This document shows, one piece after another, positions 8,057-17,170 of a stretch of 64,000 nt of DNA. The notes under the pieces were generated by a model that was not told where the DNA came from, did no database searches, and worked only from the letters and a program-made list of their open reading frames with translations. Source of the stretch: an uncultured Polaribacter sp. (GTDB taxonomy: Bacteria > Bacteroidota > Bacteroidia > Flavobacteriales > Flavobacteriaceae); contig NZ_CANMVP010000019.1 in NCBI RefSeq assembly GCF_947501385.1, positions 1 to 64,000 on the forward strand. Direction: 5' to 3'. Position 1 is the first letter of the stretch. Each line of letters starts with the position of its first letter. Both the position numbers and the translations under genes were made by a program.

Positions 8057-8071
8057 AAATATATACAAATA

Positions 8072-9112
8072 TTGACTATCAAAAAAAAAATTACCATAAA
8101 AGATATTGCCAATGAGTTAGGTATTACTCCTTCAGCGGTTTCTAAGGCGTTAAATAACCATCCTAGAATTAGTGACAAAACGAAAGAGGCAGTTAAAGGA
8201 ATTGCACAAAAATTAAATTACCAACCAAATCATCTTGCAAGTGCACTTCGAAAAGGTAAAAGTAATTTGGTAGGTGTTATTGTACCGAGAACAAATAGTA
8301 ATTTCTTTTCATCCGTAATTCAAAATATTGAAGAAGTCCTGAATAAAAAAGGCTACAATATTATCATTACGCAGTCTAATGAATCTTACCAAAAAGAATG
8401 CGATAGTATAGATACTTTGCTCTATACGCAAGTTGATGGAATTATTGCTTCTATGGCAAATGAAACCGTTGATTTAGAATATTATGAGAAAATAAAATCG
8501 AAAGGAATTCCGTTGATTTTATTTGATCGAGGAGAAAACGATTTGAACGTAGATTATATTGGTATTGATGATTACAACAGCAGTCATATCATTGTAGAGC
8601 ATCTATTAGAACAAGGTTGTAAGAGAATTGCTCATATTGGTGGTTTTAAACGAACAAGAATTTATAACAATAGAATTAGAGGCTATGTGGATGCTCTAAA
8701 AAAATACGATTTGCCGTTAGATGACGAACTTCTTATGGAAAGTAATTTAACAACAGAAGAGGGCCGAAAAAAGATGCAACAATTATTGAATTTAAAAAAC
8801 AGACCAGACGCTGTGTATGTTGCTGGAGATTATGCGGCACTTGGAGCCTTACAGGTGTTGAATGAAAATAACATAAAAATACCCGATGAAATTGCTTTGG
8901 TTGGTTTTGGAAATGAACCTTTTACAGATATGGTAACACCCAATATTACAAGTATAGCGCAACACAGTGCAAAAATAGGGAAGTTGGCTGCTGAAACTTT
9001 TCTGAATTATACAAAAAAGGAAACAGTTTCTCAAGAATTGAATAAGCAAATTTTAGATGCCGAATTAATCATACGAGATTCTTCTAATAAAAACAAAACC
9101 TCCCTAAAATAG
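8072..9112 (+). CDS. LacI-family regulator of kdgK-eda
   Basis: LacI/GalR protein. HTH at about residues 6-27 (ITIKDIANELGITPSAVSKALNNHPRIS read in two pieces), hinge near 55, then a periplasmic-binding-like effector domain ending ELIIRDSS. I place the start at TTG 8072 (MTIKKKITIKDIA), giving 346 residues. The longer reading from TTG 8039 would run through the -7 element and operator. No ATG precedes the HTH. It is divergent from kdgK and both genes carry matching operators, so it probably senses KDG or a related compound and represses kdgK-eda and itself. The effector is inferred. Confidence 0.85.
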   Translation: MTIKKKITIKDIANELGITPSAVSKALNNHPRISDKTKEAVKGIAQKLNYQPNHLASALRKGKSNLVGVIVPRTNSNFFSSVIQNIEEVLNKKGYNIIITQSNESYQKECDSIDTLLYTQVDGIIASMANETVDLEYYEKIKSKGIPLILFDRGENDLNVDYIGIDDYNSSHIIVEHLLEQGCKRIAHIGGFKRTRIYNNRIRGYVDALKKYDLPLDDELLMESNLTTEEGRKKMQQLLNLKNRPDAVYVAGDYAALGALQVLNENNIKIPDEIALVGFGNEPFTDMVTPNITSIAQHSAKIGKLAAETFLNYTKKETVSQELNKQILDAELIIRDSSNKNKTSLK

Positions 9113-9147
9113 ATTTAGAGAGGCTCAATCAATTCAAAAAAAAATCT

Positions 9148-9912
9148 TTAGATACCTAAAGCTTGTCCACCACCAATTTGGATGGTTTCTGCCGTAATAA
9201 AAGCAGCATCATCACTTGCTAAGAAAGATACCACAGAAGCAACTTCTTGCGGCTGACCCAATCTTCCTAACATGATATTATTTTTCCAAGAAGCAAACAC
9301 TTCTGGTTTTGTAGATTTAATTTGAGCGTGAAATGGCGTATCAATTGTACCTGGAGAAACTGCATTTACACGAATGCCATATTCTGCTAAATCTTTTGCC
9401 AATGCTCTGGTTATTGCATGTACACCTGCCTTAGAAGTGCCGTAAATTCCTGCTCCAGGACCACCTGCATTCCAACCTGCATTTGATGTATAATTTATAA
9501 TCGAAGCGTTGGTTCCTTTTTTAAGAAAAGGAATTGCTGCTCTTGAGGCAAAAAATGTTGAGTCTAAGTTTAGAGCCATCACAGATCTGTAAAATTCAGT
9601 TGTCATTTCTTCAAAACGAGATCTGCCACCCAAACCACCAGCATTGTTTACTAGTAAATCAATTTTTCCGAATTTTTCTCCAATTTGATTGATGTTTGAA
9701 GTTACAGCATTTTCATCAGTAACATCAAAACCATGGTATTCTGCTGTAATTCCAATTGCCTTTAGTTCTTCTAATCTTTCTGCTCCTACTTTGTTATCAA
9801 TACCATTTAAGATAACGGTATACCCGTCTTTTCCTAATCTTTTTGCTACTTCAAAACCAATTCCACCTGTAGCTCCTGTAATTACTGCTATTTTCCCGTT
9901 TGATTTACTCAT
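9148..9912 (-). CDS. SDR oxidoreductase, probable DEH reductase
   Basis: Classical short-chain dehydrogenase of 254 residues. Cofactor motif TGATGGIG at residues 13-20, NNAGG near 90, catalytic Ser near 142 (IINYTSNAG) and Tyr-x3-Lys in YGTSK near 160, then VSPGTIDTPFH. In flavobacterial alginate loci an SDR of this kind reduces 4-deoxy-L-erythro-5-hexoseulose uronate (DEH) to KDG. It is 32 bp downstream of the MFS permease and under the same GntR-box promoter, which supports that role. The alternative is a general glucose/gluconate-type dehydrogenase. Confidence 0.8.
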   Translation of the reverse strand: MSKSNGKIAVITGATGGIGFEVAKRLGKDGYTVILNGIDNKVGAERLEELKAIGITAEYHGFDVTDENAVTSNINQIGEKFGKIDLLVNNAGGLGGRSRFEEMTTEFYRSVMALNLDSTFFASRAAIPFLKKGTNASIINYTSNAGWNAGGPGAGIYGTSKAGVHAITRALAKDLAEYGIRVNAVSPGTIDTPFHAQIKSTKPEVFASWKNNIMLGRLGQPQEVASVVSFLASDDAAFITAETIQIGGGQALGI

Positions 9913-9944
9913 TGTATCGTTCTTTTATTTTTATTCTAAATTAT

Positions 9945-11246
9945 TTAATTTATTGATTTTAGAGGTTCAATTTTTGGACATAAAAACCAAATAGCTAATA
10001 ACGCTATCAATGCTAATAATCCTCCAATTAAAAATGCAGGTGTATAATTGCCTCCTGTAGTTATAAATGTTACCAAAATTGTAAGTCCAGCTGCGCCAAG
10101 TTTAGCGGCCATTCCAGCAAATCCTGAAAGCGTACCCACAATTTTTCCACTAAACAAATCGCTCGGAATTGTCTGAATATTTCCAATTGCTACTTGAAAT
10201 CCAAAAAGTAAAACCGCCATAATAATTACAGCATTTATTGCAGTTCCAGGTGCTTTTAATAGAAAAAAGCAAGGAATCATAATGAAACACCCTAAAGTAA
10301 TTGTCATCTTTCTTGTCTTATCTACTGACCAACCAGATGTAAGTCTATTTTGAGCAATAAGGCCTCCAGCCCAAGCGCCTATCATAGCTCCTACATATGG
10401 TAACCAAGCAGAAAATGCAATTTCTTTCACATTTAAACCAAAGACTTCTGAAAGGTAGATGGGAATCCAAACAATAAAGAGCCACCAGATAGGATCTATA
10501 GCAGCAGAAGCAATTATTACGCCCCAACTTTCTTTATGTTTTAATAATTCGCCAGTATTTGGTGTATATCCCTCATCGTAATTTCCATCTTTATCTGCGT
10601 CTTGATTTTTTTGTCCAGATAAAATATATTTTTTTTCAGTCTCTGTTAACCAAGGATGAGATTTTGGGTTCGCTTTTACTATAAACAACCAAGGTATTAA
10701 CCACAATAATCCAAGGATCCCTACCACAATAAAAATTGCTTTCCAATCTAAATAAACAGATAACAATCCAATTATGGGATAGGCAACTATGCCACCTATT
10801 GCTGCGCCTGAATTAAAAATTCCTTGCGCTAAGGCTCTTTCTTTCGTAGGAAACCATTCTGCATTGGCTTTTGCAGCACCTGGCCAATTTCCTGCTTCCG
10901 CAATTCCTAAAAGAGATCTAAAGATTGAAAAACTTAACAATCCTTGCGCAAATGCATGCAACATCGTTGCAATAGACCAGACACCAATCGAGAGCGCAAA
11001 TCCCATTCTAGTTCCTATCCAATCAAAAATCTTCCCAAACAGGGCTTGCCCTCCTGCGTATGATAAGATAAACACTGTTGATATCGTTCCATATATGGCT
11101 TTATGACCATCTTCATCCATTTCAGGAAATAAATCTTTAGCAATATCTGGCCATAAAGCGCCAAAAGCTTGTCTGTCTATGTAATTAACTACTGCTGCTA
11201 AAGCAACCAAACCAACAACCCACCATCTTAAACCTTTTAATTTCAT
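9945..11246 (-). CDS. MFS permease, probable unsaturated uronate/DEH importer
   Basis: Major facilitator protein of 433 residues with about twelve transmembrane segments, in the anion:cation symporter/hexuronate transporter group (ExuT-like): VNYIDRQAFGALWPDIAKDL at the N-terminus, SIFRSLLGIAEAGNWPGAAKANAEWFPTKERALA split over the second and third helices, and NSGAAIGGIVAYPIIG. This group carries hexuronates and sugar acids. It is co-transcribed with the SDR and driven from a promoter with paired GntR boxes. It likely brings alginate monomers or DEH across the inner membrane. Confidence 0.87.
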   Translation of the reverse strand: MKLKGLRWWVVGLVALAAVVNYIDRQAFGALWPDIAKDLFPEMDEDGHKAIYGTISTVFILSYAGGQALFGKIFDWIGTRMGFALSIGVWSIATMLHAFAQGLLSFSIFRSLLGIAEAGNWPGAAKANAEWFPTKERALAQGIFNSGAAIGGIVAYPIIGLLSVYLDWKAIFIVVGILGLLWLIPWLFIVKANPKSHPWLTETEKKYILSGQKNQDADKDGNYDEGYTPNTGELLKHKESWGVIIASAAIDPIWWLFIVWIPIYLSEVFGLNVKEIAFSAWLPYVGAMIGAWAGGLIAQNRLTSGWSVDKTRKMTITLGCFIMIPCFFLLKAPGTAINAVIIMAVLLFGFQVAIGNIQTIPSDLFSGKIVGTLSGFAGMAAKLGAAGLTILVTFITTGGNYTPAFLIGGLLALIALLAIWFLCPKIEPLKSIN

Positions 11247-11282
11247 TTTGAATGATTAAAATTAATTGAAACCAAAAAAAAT

Positions 11283-11311
11283 TGGTTTACCAAATTGGTA
11301 AACCAAATATA
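11283..11311 (-). promoter_or_regulatory. GntR boxes and -7 of the MFS-SDR operon
   Basis: TGGTTTACCA (11283-11292) and TGGTAAACCA (11296-11305) are 13 bp apart and together make an almost perfect 25-bp palindrome. The minus-strand -7 element TATATTTG (plus CAAATATA, 11304-11311) overlaps the outer box, so a bound repressor would block the promoter. The same arrangement recurs at four other promoters in the window. Confidence 0.8.
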
Positions 11312-11389
11312 GGTGATTAATTTTAATTAACCATTTTATTCTCACAAAAATTGTAGATATGTATTTAATACGGTAAAATCATTTTTAAA

Positions 11390-12094
11390 TTATTCTAAAT
11401 TATAGCAATAATTATAGAGTTCTTTAAAATGCTCTTTCATTTTTTGTTTTGCTAATTGCGGGTTTTTATCTTGTATAGCGTCAAAAATTGCTTGGTGGTC
11501 TCTAATACCTCTTTGAGCTAAACCAGCATCACACACATGATGTTTTTGAAAATTGGTAATAATTCCTGGTATGATAATTAACATGAATGTATTCATGGTA
11601 CTATTACCACTTGCTTTTGCAATTGCTAAATGAAATAGTAAATCTTCTTGCACTGCATCTTCTCCATTCATTACCTTTTTATTGTAAGCCTGCAAGGCTT
11701 CTTCCATACTTTTTAAATCTTCCTCTGTTCTTCTTAGTGCTGCTAATCTTGCCGTTTTTAATTCTAACAAAATTCTTGTCTCTACAAGCGATTTAAAATC
11801 GGGTTCATCTAAACGTAAAATATCTTCAATCATGCCATTCATGGCAGTAACACCAATATTTGCAACAAAGGTTCCACTTTGTGGTTTCGATTTTAACAAT
11901 CCATAAAACTCTAATTTCTGAATTGCTTCTCTTACATTACTTCTACTTACATTAAATTTTTCTGAAAGCATTCTTTCTGAAGGTAACTTGTCTCCAGGTT
12001 CTAAATTTTTATAATTAATTAAATCTCTAATACCCCTAATTATTAATTTTTGAACTTTTTGATTTTCATGTATGGTGAGCACTTGTAATTTCAT
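11390..12094 (-). CDS. GntR/FadR-family regulator of alginate genes
   Basis: A 234-residue FadR-type regulator. The winged HTH lies at about residues 15-80 (LEPGDKLPSERMLSEKF, VSRSNVREAIQKLEFYGLL, SGTFV). The C-terminal FCD ligand domain holds the Asp and His residues of the metal/ligand site (EEDLLFHLAIAKASGN read as DLLFHLAIA; IRDHQAIFDAI). UxuR/ExuR-type relatives bind TTGGTnnACCAA-like sites, and such boxes precede alginate genes here and this gene itself (12113-12122). I infer that it represses the alginate locus until an alginate-derived uronate appears. The ligand is unknown. Confidence 0.85.
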   Translation of the reverse strand: MKLQVLTIHENQKVQKLIIRGIRDLINYKNLEPGDKLPSERMLSEKFNVSRSNVREAIQKLEFYGLLKSKPQSGTFVANIGVTAMNGMIEDILRLDEPDFKSLVETRILLELKTARLAALRRTEEDLKSMEEALQAYNKKVMNGEDAVQEDLLFHLAIAKASGNSTMNTFMLIIIPGIITNFQKHHVCDAGLAQRGIRDHQAIFDAIQDKNPQLAKQKMKEHFKELYNYCYNLE

Positions 12095-12112
12095 CTATTC
12101 TAATTTTAGGAT

Positions 12113-12122
12113 TGGTAAACCA
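12113..12122 (-). promoter_or_regulatory. Single GntR box before the gntR gene
   Basis: TGGTAAACCA, 18 bp upstream of the gntR start. The second box seen at the other sites is missing, and the overlapping -7 (TAAAATTTG) departs from TAnnTTTG. This is consistent with weak autoregulation. Confidence 0.6.
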
Positions 12123-12167
12123 AATTTTAAGTATAAATATATAAAACTTATCAATGTAAACCTCAAC

Positions 12168-13088
12168 TTAATGTGAAACTTCTAATTCATAAAATCTAAC
12201 TTTAGAAAATGCCCCTTTATCTCTAGATTGAAAGTAATTACCTGCTTTAAAATAGTTTTCAAAAATTCCCCATTTTCTCATATGAATGCTCTCGTAAACT
12301 TTGTATTCACTATTATTCAAAACAATGACCATTTTTCCTTGTGTAACTTTTACTTCTAAGGTAAATTTTCTAAATCCTACTTCTTGTTCAAAATTAAAAC
12401 CCTCATCATTGTCCCAAGCATTTTCATGCAGCATTTCTTCATAAGATGCACTCAAGTTTTTTAAAACTTTTGTTTTTACTCTAATTTTTCCATTATCCCA
12501 GTAAATTTTTAATATTGGTGGTGCATTATTATCATCTTCACCAATGAAATCTCTTTGTTTATCAGTTAATCTACCATGAATTTGCATAATGATAGTTCTA
12601 TGGTATTTACCATCACTATCTTTTGAACTTTTATACATAGCAATTTTACCTTTCATTGTACCACCTTGTTTAAATGTCCAGTTTACATTATTTTTACCAG
12701 GAACCATTTGCTCTCTTAATTCTGATCTGGTATACTTTGTGTTTTTCGTTTTAGATTTTGTAGGCATTGCATGAAATATAATAGCTCCTTTCTTTGTATC
12801 TAAATACATATAAGGCTTTGCTACTTCGCTTGTTGCGTAATCCAAAATCTCAGGTGGAGAAATTTCATACGGCTTCCCATTTTCATTAAGCACCGGTAAT
12901 GTAACTTTCCAATGACTTAAATCTATTTTGGGTAATTTTTTCTTTTTCTTTCTTTTTTTCTTCTTTGAAATAACTGCTACTTTCGATTTAGTATCGCTGC
13001 TGCTATCTTGAGCATAGCAAGCAACGTTACCAAATAAAAATATTGATAGCATTAATTTTAAGTAAAAGGGTTTAATAATTGTATTCAT
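12168..13088 (-). CDS. Alginate lyase, PL7, secreted
   Basis: A 306-residue PL7 enzyme. A signal peptide (KLMLSIFLFGNVACYAQ) is followed by a strongly basic linker (ISKKKKRKKKKKLPK, about residues 41-55) and then the jelly-roll catalytic domain beginning LSHWKVTLPV. The three PL7 signature strands are present: YTRSELREQM, IIMQIHG and YFKAGNYFQS, including the catalytic Arg, Gln, His and Tyr. It cleaves alginate by beta-elimination, probably endolytically. It is the last gene of the susC-led transcript, 6 bp after the preceding lipoprotein. The poly-lysine linker is unusual and might bind the anionic substrate or the cell surface. Confidence 0.93.
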   Translation of the reverse strand: MNTIIKPFYLKLMLSIFLFGNVACYAQDSSSDTKSKVAVISKKKKRKKKKKLPKIDLSHWKVTLPVLNENGKPYEISPPEILDYATSEVAKPYMYLDTKKGAIIFHAMPTKSKTKNTKYTRSELREQMVPGKNNVNWTFKQGGTMKGKIAMYKSSKDSDGKYHRTIIMQIHGRLTDKQRDFIGEDDNNAPPILKIYWDNGKIRVKTKVLKNLSASYEEMLHENAWDNDEGFNFEQEVGFRKFTLEVKVTQGKMVIVLNNSEYKVYESIHMRKWGIFENYFKAGNYFQSRDKGAFSKVRFYELEVSH

Positions 13089-13094
13089 TAAAGA

Positions 13095-14576
13095 TTATTT
13101 GTAAACTTTTACGTTATCAATCCATCCATCTACTGGAGTAACTGCATAAAACATTACAGCTATTTCACCACTATCATTTGTTGTAAATGGCATTTTCACT
13201 AACGTTCCTACTTCACTACCTATCTTATTAGAGAATTTCCCTTCAGCTATAGTTCCAACATGACTTCCTAAATTAGAACTTATATTACTTACAGCATCTG
13301 CTCCATCAGTATAATGTTTATCTAATATTAGTCCTACAATTCTTCTACCTCCTATAGGTTCATTATTTGAAGAATCACTTTTTAGAGTATATTCATATTC
13401 TAAAATATAATCTGTATTTGGAGTTAGTACAAGTGGTTGGTATGCATATCTAGAGCTAGAGCTTTTAAGCGGCCCACCAGATTGACTTGAGGACCATTTT
13501 GCACCTGCCGTTTTAGATCCGTTATCTGTACCATCATAATTGGTCCAGGAACCATCACTACTTGATCCAAAAGGATTTTTTTCTCCATCTGTAAAAACGC
13601 CCCATTTCCAGAAATCCTGTTTGCTATTAAAATCACCATTTATAATAGTCGATCCAGTCTCTTTAGACATATAAACATTATCTACATTTATAGTTGCATG
13701 ATCATTTGCTGTACCTCCAGTGCCTACTTCAAATTTTATTTCATCAAATTGTACAACCGGTGCTGAAAAATCAGTGGTTAAATCATAATTAAAACTTGCC
13801 CAATCACCATCGGTTAAATCTATTGCATCCATAACATAGTTTACAGAATTAGAATTATCAACTAATGTTATTTTTAATTTATCTATACCTGTTTCAAAAT
13901 TAGAATGAACATCAAAATGAATATTTTTAACAGCAACACCATCATACATCGCATTTGCTATTACAACTTCATCTTTCAAGGCTAAAACTCCAGCAGCTGC
14001 ACCTAATCTAGAAAACTCAAGTATAGAATTCCCTGATTCTAATACTACTGCTTTACCTCCAGTAGCAGCGTCTGCAATTGCATAAGGCACAAAACTGCCA
14101 TCTACTTTAGCACCATCAGTAAAAATGGAAAATACATTATAGAAACTTCTATTTGGTGAAGAAGGCGCAGTGTCAATAGATTCAAATGTATGAGTTACTG
14201 TAACATTTTCTGTTTTAACAACATCAGCAAACCCCTTATTTGATTTCGCAGTTACAGTTATTGTGTATGTAACTTCTTCAAATTCATTAGGATAATCGTA
14301 AGAAGCACTACCTGCTAATTCTGTAATTTTTATTACGTCTGATGTAGTATCTAGATCTCCAAAATCAACTACATAATAATCAACTCCTAGACCTTGTGGT
14401 GTTACCGTAACTACCGTTCCATCTCCTTCTTCGTCTATAGCAAGGTTCGGAAATGTAATTTCCGTAAGACCTGTACCTGTAAAGTTCTCATTAAGAACAT
14501 TTGTATTATCATCTTCACATGAGACTATAAAACCTGTTATAAGTAAGGTAAATATTACTTTTTTTAATAAATTCAT
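13095..14576 (-). CDS. SusE/F-position surface glycan-binding lipoprotein
   Basis: A 493-residue lipoprotein (lipobox IVSCEDD). After an Asp/Glu-rich start come a PKD-like domain (about 35-130, VVDFGDL... and YTITVTAKSNKG), a carbohydrate-binding-like beta domain (about 140-310) and a C-terminal jelly-roll-like module (about 310-493, FTDGEKNPF, SSRYAYQPL, GWIDNVKVYK). The last module is shared with the next protein upstream (FTDGTKTPP, SRRYAYQAL, AYIDNVKVYP). Placement after SusD suggests an outer-membrane alginate-binding protein. No catalytic motif is visible. Confidence 0.78.
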   Translation of the reverse strand: MNLLKKVIFTLLITGFIVSCEDDNTNVLNENFTGTGLTEITFPNLAIDEEGDGTVVTVTPQGLGVDYYVVDFGDLDTTSDVIKITELAGSASYDYPNEFEEVTYTITVTAKSNKGFADVVKTENVTVTHTFESIDTAPSSPNRSFYNVFSIFTDGAKVDGSFVPYAIADAATGGKAVVLESGNSILEFSRLGAAAGVLALKDEVVIANAMYDGVAVKNIHFDVHSNFETGIDKLKITLVDNSNSVNYVMDAIDLTDGDWASFNYDLTTDFSAPVVQFDEIKFEVGTGGTANDHATINVDNVYMSKETGSTIINGDFNSKQDFWKWGVFTDGEKNPFGSSSDGSWTNYDGTDNGSKTAGAKWSSSQSGGPLKSSSSRYAYQPLVLTPNTDYILEYEYTLKSDSSNNEPIGGRRIVGLILDKHYTDGADAVSNISSNLGSHVGTIAEGKFSNKIGSEVGTLVKMPFTTNDSGEIAVMFYAVTPVDGWIDNVKVYK

Positions 14577-14603
14577 AATTTTTCTTTATTTATTACTATT
14601 GTT

Positions 14604-15599
14604 CTATGGTTTTGGATATACTTTAACATTGTCGATATAGGCATCTTGGTCTGTATCGCCAAAAATCCAGATAGAAATTAAACCACTAGCATTAGAAGTA
14701 AACTCTTTTTTTACAGTTGTAAAAACTCCTTTACCTAAGAGTTCACTGGCTACAGAGGTTGTTAAAACACTAGCTGCTAAAGCATCTTTCCCATCATTAA
14801 AATGACCATCTAAAATTTGTACTGTTATGTTGCTTCCAGCAGACGCCGCAACTTTTATAGCATATTGATATTCTACAATATATTTAACAGTACGATCAAC
14901 TGTTGTAGGAGATACTGTTAATGCCTGGTATGCATATCTTCTACTACCCGCATTTGCAGGGTTAGAAGTACTTGCCGCAAACTTCATACCTTTTGTTTTT
15001 GAACCAGTATCTACTTCATCATAATCTATAGGAGAACCATCACTAGAAGTATTAGGAGGCGTTTTTGTTCCGTCTGTAAATGCTTCTATATTCCAACTAG
15101 GCGTAAAACCCACTTCCATATTTCCGTTGATAACAATTGGATTTATAGGTACAAACACATCTCTCACTTCTACTGTTTGTGTTTGAACTCCTGATGCATT
15201 GTTCGCATCAAGCGCTGTTAAAGTTACTTGGTAATCACCTTCACCAGCATTAAATTTTACAAAAGAAACATCTATTTCTGTTGAAGTAGATTCATCACCA
15301 CAAACAATCACTCCGTGAACTCCATTTACAGTGGTTGTATCGCATACCACTCCATTTTCGCCAAAATCCCAAACATAATTGGTAGCTTCACTTGATGCAT
15401 TTGTAAATTTAATTATTTTAAAATTTTCTGGATTTGGTGCTGTACTAAAGTTGGCACTTGGCAAAGTAGCATCGGCTATAGACCCCGTTTCTGGTAAATC
15501 AAACTCGAAAGCTTCTTCACAACTTACTACGAAAATTAAGGCGAATACACTTAACACTATCGTTGTAATGTTTTTAAAAGTATTTAATTTTTGTTTCAT
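14604..15599 (-). CDS. PKD-containing surface glycan-binding lipoprotein
   Basis: A 331-residue lipoprotein (lipobox VVSCEEA). It has one PKD-type domain at about 50-150 (NYVWDFGENG ... YQVTLTALDANN) and a C-terminal module, about 155-331, that is paralogous to that of the next gene downstream. A pair of cysteines (GVVCDTTT ... VIVCGDE) inside the PKD region may form a disulphide. It lies 20 bp after susD, in SusE position. A role in binding alginate at the cell surface is inferred. Confidence 0.75.
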   Translation of the reverse strand: MKQKLNTFKNITTIVLSVFALIFVVSCEEAFEFDLPETGSIADATLPSANFSTAPNPENFKIIKFTNASSEATNYVWDFGENGVVCDTTTVNGVHGVIVCGDESTSTEIDVSFVKFNAGEGDYQVTLTALDANNASGVQTQTVEVRDVFVPINPIVINGNMEVGFTPSWNIEAFTDGTKTPPNTSSDGSPIDYDEVDTGSKTKGMKFAASTSNPANAGSRRYAYQALTVSPTTVDRTVKYIVEYQYAIKVAASAGSNITVQILDGHFNDGKDALAASVLTTSVASELLGKGVFTTVKKEFTSNASGLISIWIFGDTDQDAYIDNVKVYPKP

Positions 15600-15618
15600 C
15601 TTTTCTAATTTTATCTTA

Positions 15619-17151
15619 TTAATAACCAGGGTTTTGATTTAAAAGACCCTTACTTAAGTTAATTTCTCTTGATGGAATTGGTAACAATAATTTTCTAGCG
15701 TTATAACTAGGATAAACCGATATATCCTCATCGTTATCTTCTGCTGAATGATTTTGCAATACAGTATCAGCAACTCCAAATCTTAACAAATCGAAGAAAC
15801 GCTGATTTTCAAAAGCCAATTCTACTCTTCTTTCTAATAACAATTCCTCTTGGGTTATTGACCCATCTGCATCATTGGCTAAACCTGCACGATTTCTAAC
15901 AGCGTTAAATGAACTTAACGCATTAGAATCACTAGTGCTAGTTGCACCAGAAACTCCCAAAGTTGCTTCTACATGCATTAATAAAACATCTGCATAACGT
16001 AATACGATCCAATCATTACCAGCATCTCTAGGAAGAGTTCCATAGGTTGGAAGAGACGAATCTGTAGTAACATCAGACCCATCAGGTAAAAACTTTGCTA
16101 CTTCAGCGGCTTGTGGTACCGGCAAATCTGCATCATCACCAAAAGCAGTATATGAAACTGCTGTTCTATTCCCTCCATTTGCAACAAAAGCTGCTATTAA
16201 ATTAGGATTCACAATATTTAAACCATCCTGTCTTCCTTGGCGATTAAATGATGTGAATTCAGACGAGAAGCCTTGACTTTCATTTTCGTTTCCAAAATCA
16301 TATCGAATAACAAACATAACTTCGTTATTTAATTCATTGTAAAATACGTCGCTAAAATTACCTTCTAAACTAAAAGTTGCTTCTGCTATAATGGCTTCAC
16401 ACAAAGATTTTGCTCCACTGGCGTTCGGCGATGGTTGAGATAAATACACTTTTGCCAAAAGTCCTTGGGCTGCTCCTCTAGAGGCTCTAGCTTTATAACT
16501 ATTATCTAAAGTACTAACCGCTTCTTGCAGGTCTTCAACAATTTGTTCATAAACTTTTGACTTAGGTGCTCTGGTAAAAAGTAGTTCGACCTCATTAGAT
16601 GCTACAACAGAGGTTACTAATGGCACAGAACCGATTGTATCATCATCACTACCATAGAGCCTAACTAAATTAAAGTATGCATACGCCCTTAAAAATTTAG
16701 CTTCAGCTGTATATTTAGCAATATTTGAAGCATCTGCAGCAGCTACATAATTAATAACACTATTTGCTCTAAAAATAATTTCATACATAGATTGATAATA
16801 ATCTTCTGATTGTATGCTGTTTGCATCTGTTACATATCTATGAAAATCGGCTCTTGACCCTTCTAGGGTAGCACTTCTTGTATTGTCTGAACGATGTTCA
16901 GTTAAAAGATATTCAAATTGTACTCCTCTATTAAAATCAGAGTTATTTGATTCTGTGTTTTCATTAACACCTTGTAAGGCATCATAAATCCCAATAATTC
17001 CAGATAACACATCTGCATCTGTTTGAAAGTATGAATCAGCAGAAATAGCTGTATCTGGCACCGGATTTAAAAATTCATCAATATCACAAGAAGTAAAAAC
17101 CGCTACTGATAATGCAAAAAATATATATTTTAAATTATGAAAGTATTTCAT
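15619..17151 (-). CDS. SusD/RagB-family outer-membrane lipoprotein
   Basis: A 510-residue SusD homologue (lipobox FTSCDID) that forms the lid of the SusC channel and binds alginate oligosaccharides. Hallmarks are the N-terminal LNPVPDTAISADSYFQTDAD, the TPR-like segment AEAKFLRAYAYFNLVRLYG, and the C-terminal RRVELAFENQRFFDLLRFG and LLPIPSREINLSKGLLNQNPGY. It lies 19 bp after susC. Specificity is inferred from the surrounding lyases. Confidence 0.93.
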   Translation of the reverse strand: MKYFHNLKYIFFALSVAVFTSCDIDEFLNPVPDTAISADSYFQTDADVLSGIIGIYDALQGVNENTESNNSDFNRGVQFEYLLTEHRSDNTRSATLEGSRADFHRYVTDANSIQSEDYYQSMYEIIFRANSVINYVAAADASNIAKYTAEAKFLRAYAYFNLVRLYGSDDDTIGSVPLVTSVVASNEVELLFTRAPKSKVYEQIVEDLQEAVSTLDNSYKARASRGAAQGLLAKVYLSQPSPNASGAKSLCEAIIAEATFSLEGNFSDVFYNELNNEVMFVIRYDFGNENESQGFSSEFTSFNRQGRQDGLNIVNPNLIAAFVANGGNRTAVSYTAFGDDADLPVPQAAEVAKFLPDGSDVTTDSSLPTYGTLPRDAGNDWIVLRYADVLLMHVEATLGVSGATSTSDSNALSSFNAVRNRAGLANDADGSITQEELLLERRVELAFENQRFFDLLRFGVADTVLQNHSAEDNDEDISVYPSYNARKLLLPIPSREINLSKGLLNQNPGY

Positions 17152-17170
17152 TGTTACTTTTTTTTTTAGA

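Noticed and set aside
8039..8071. Extension of the LacI protein to TTG 8039
   Set aside because: These bases form the -7 element and operator; the HTH begins only after TTG 8072.
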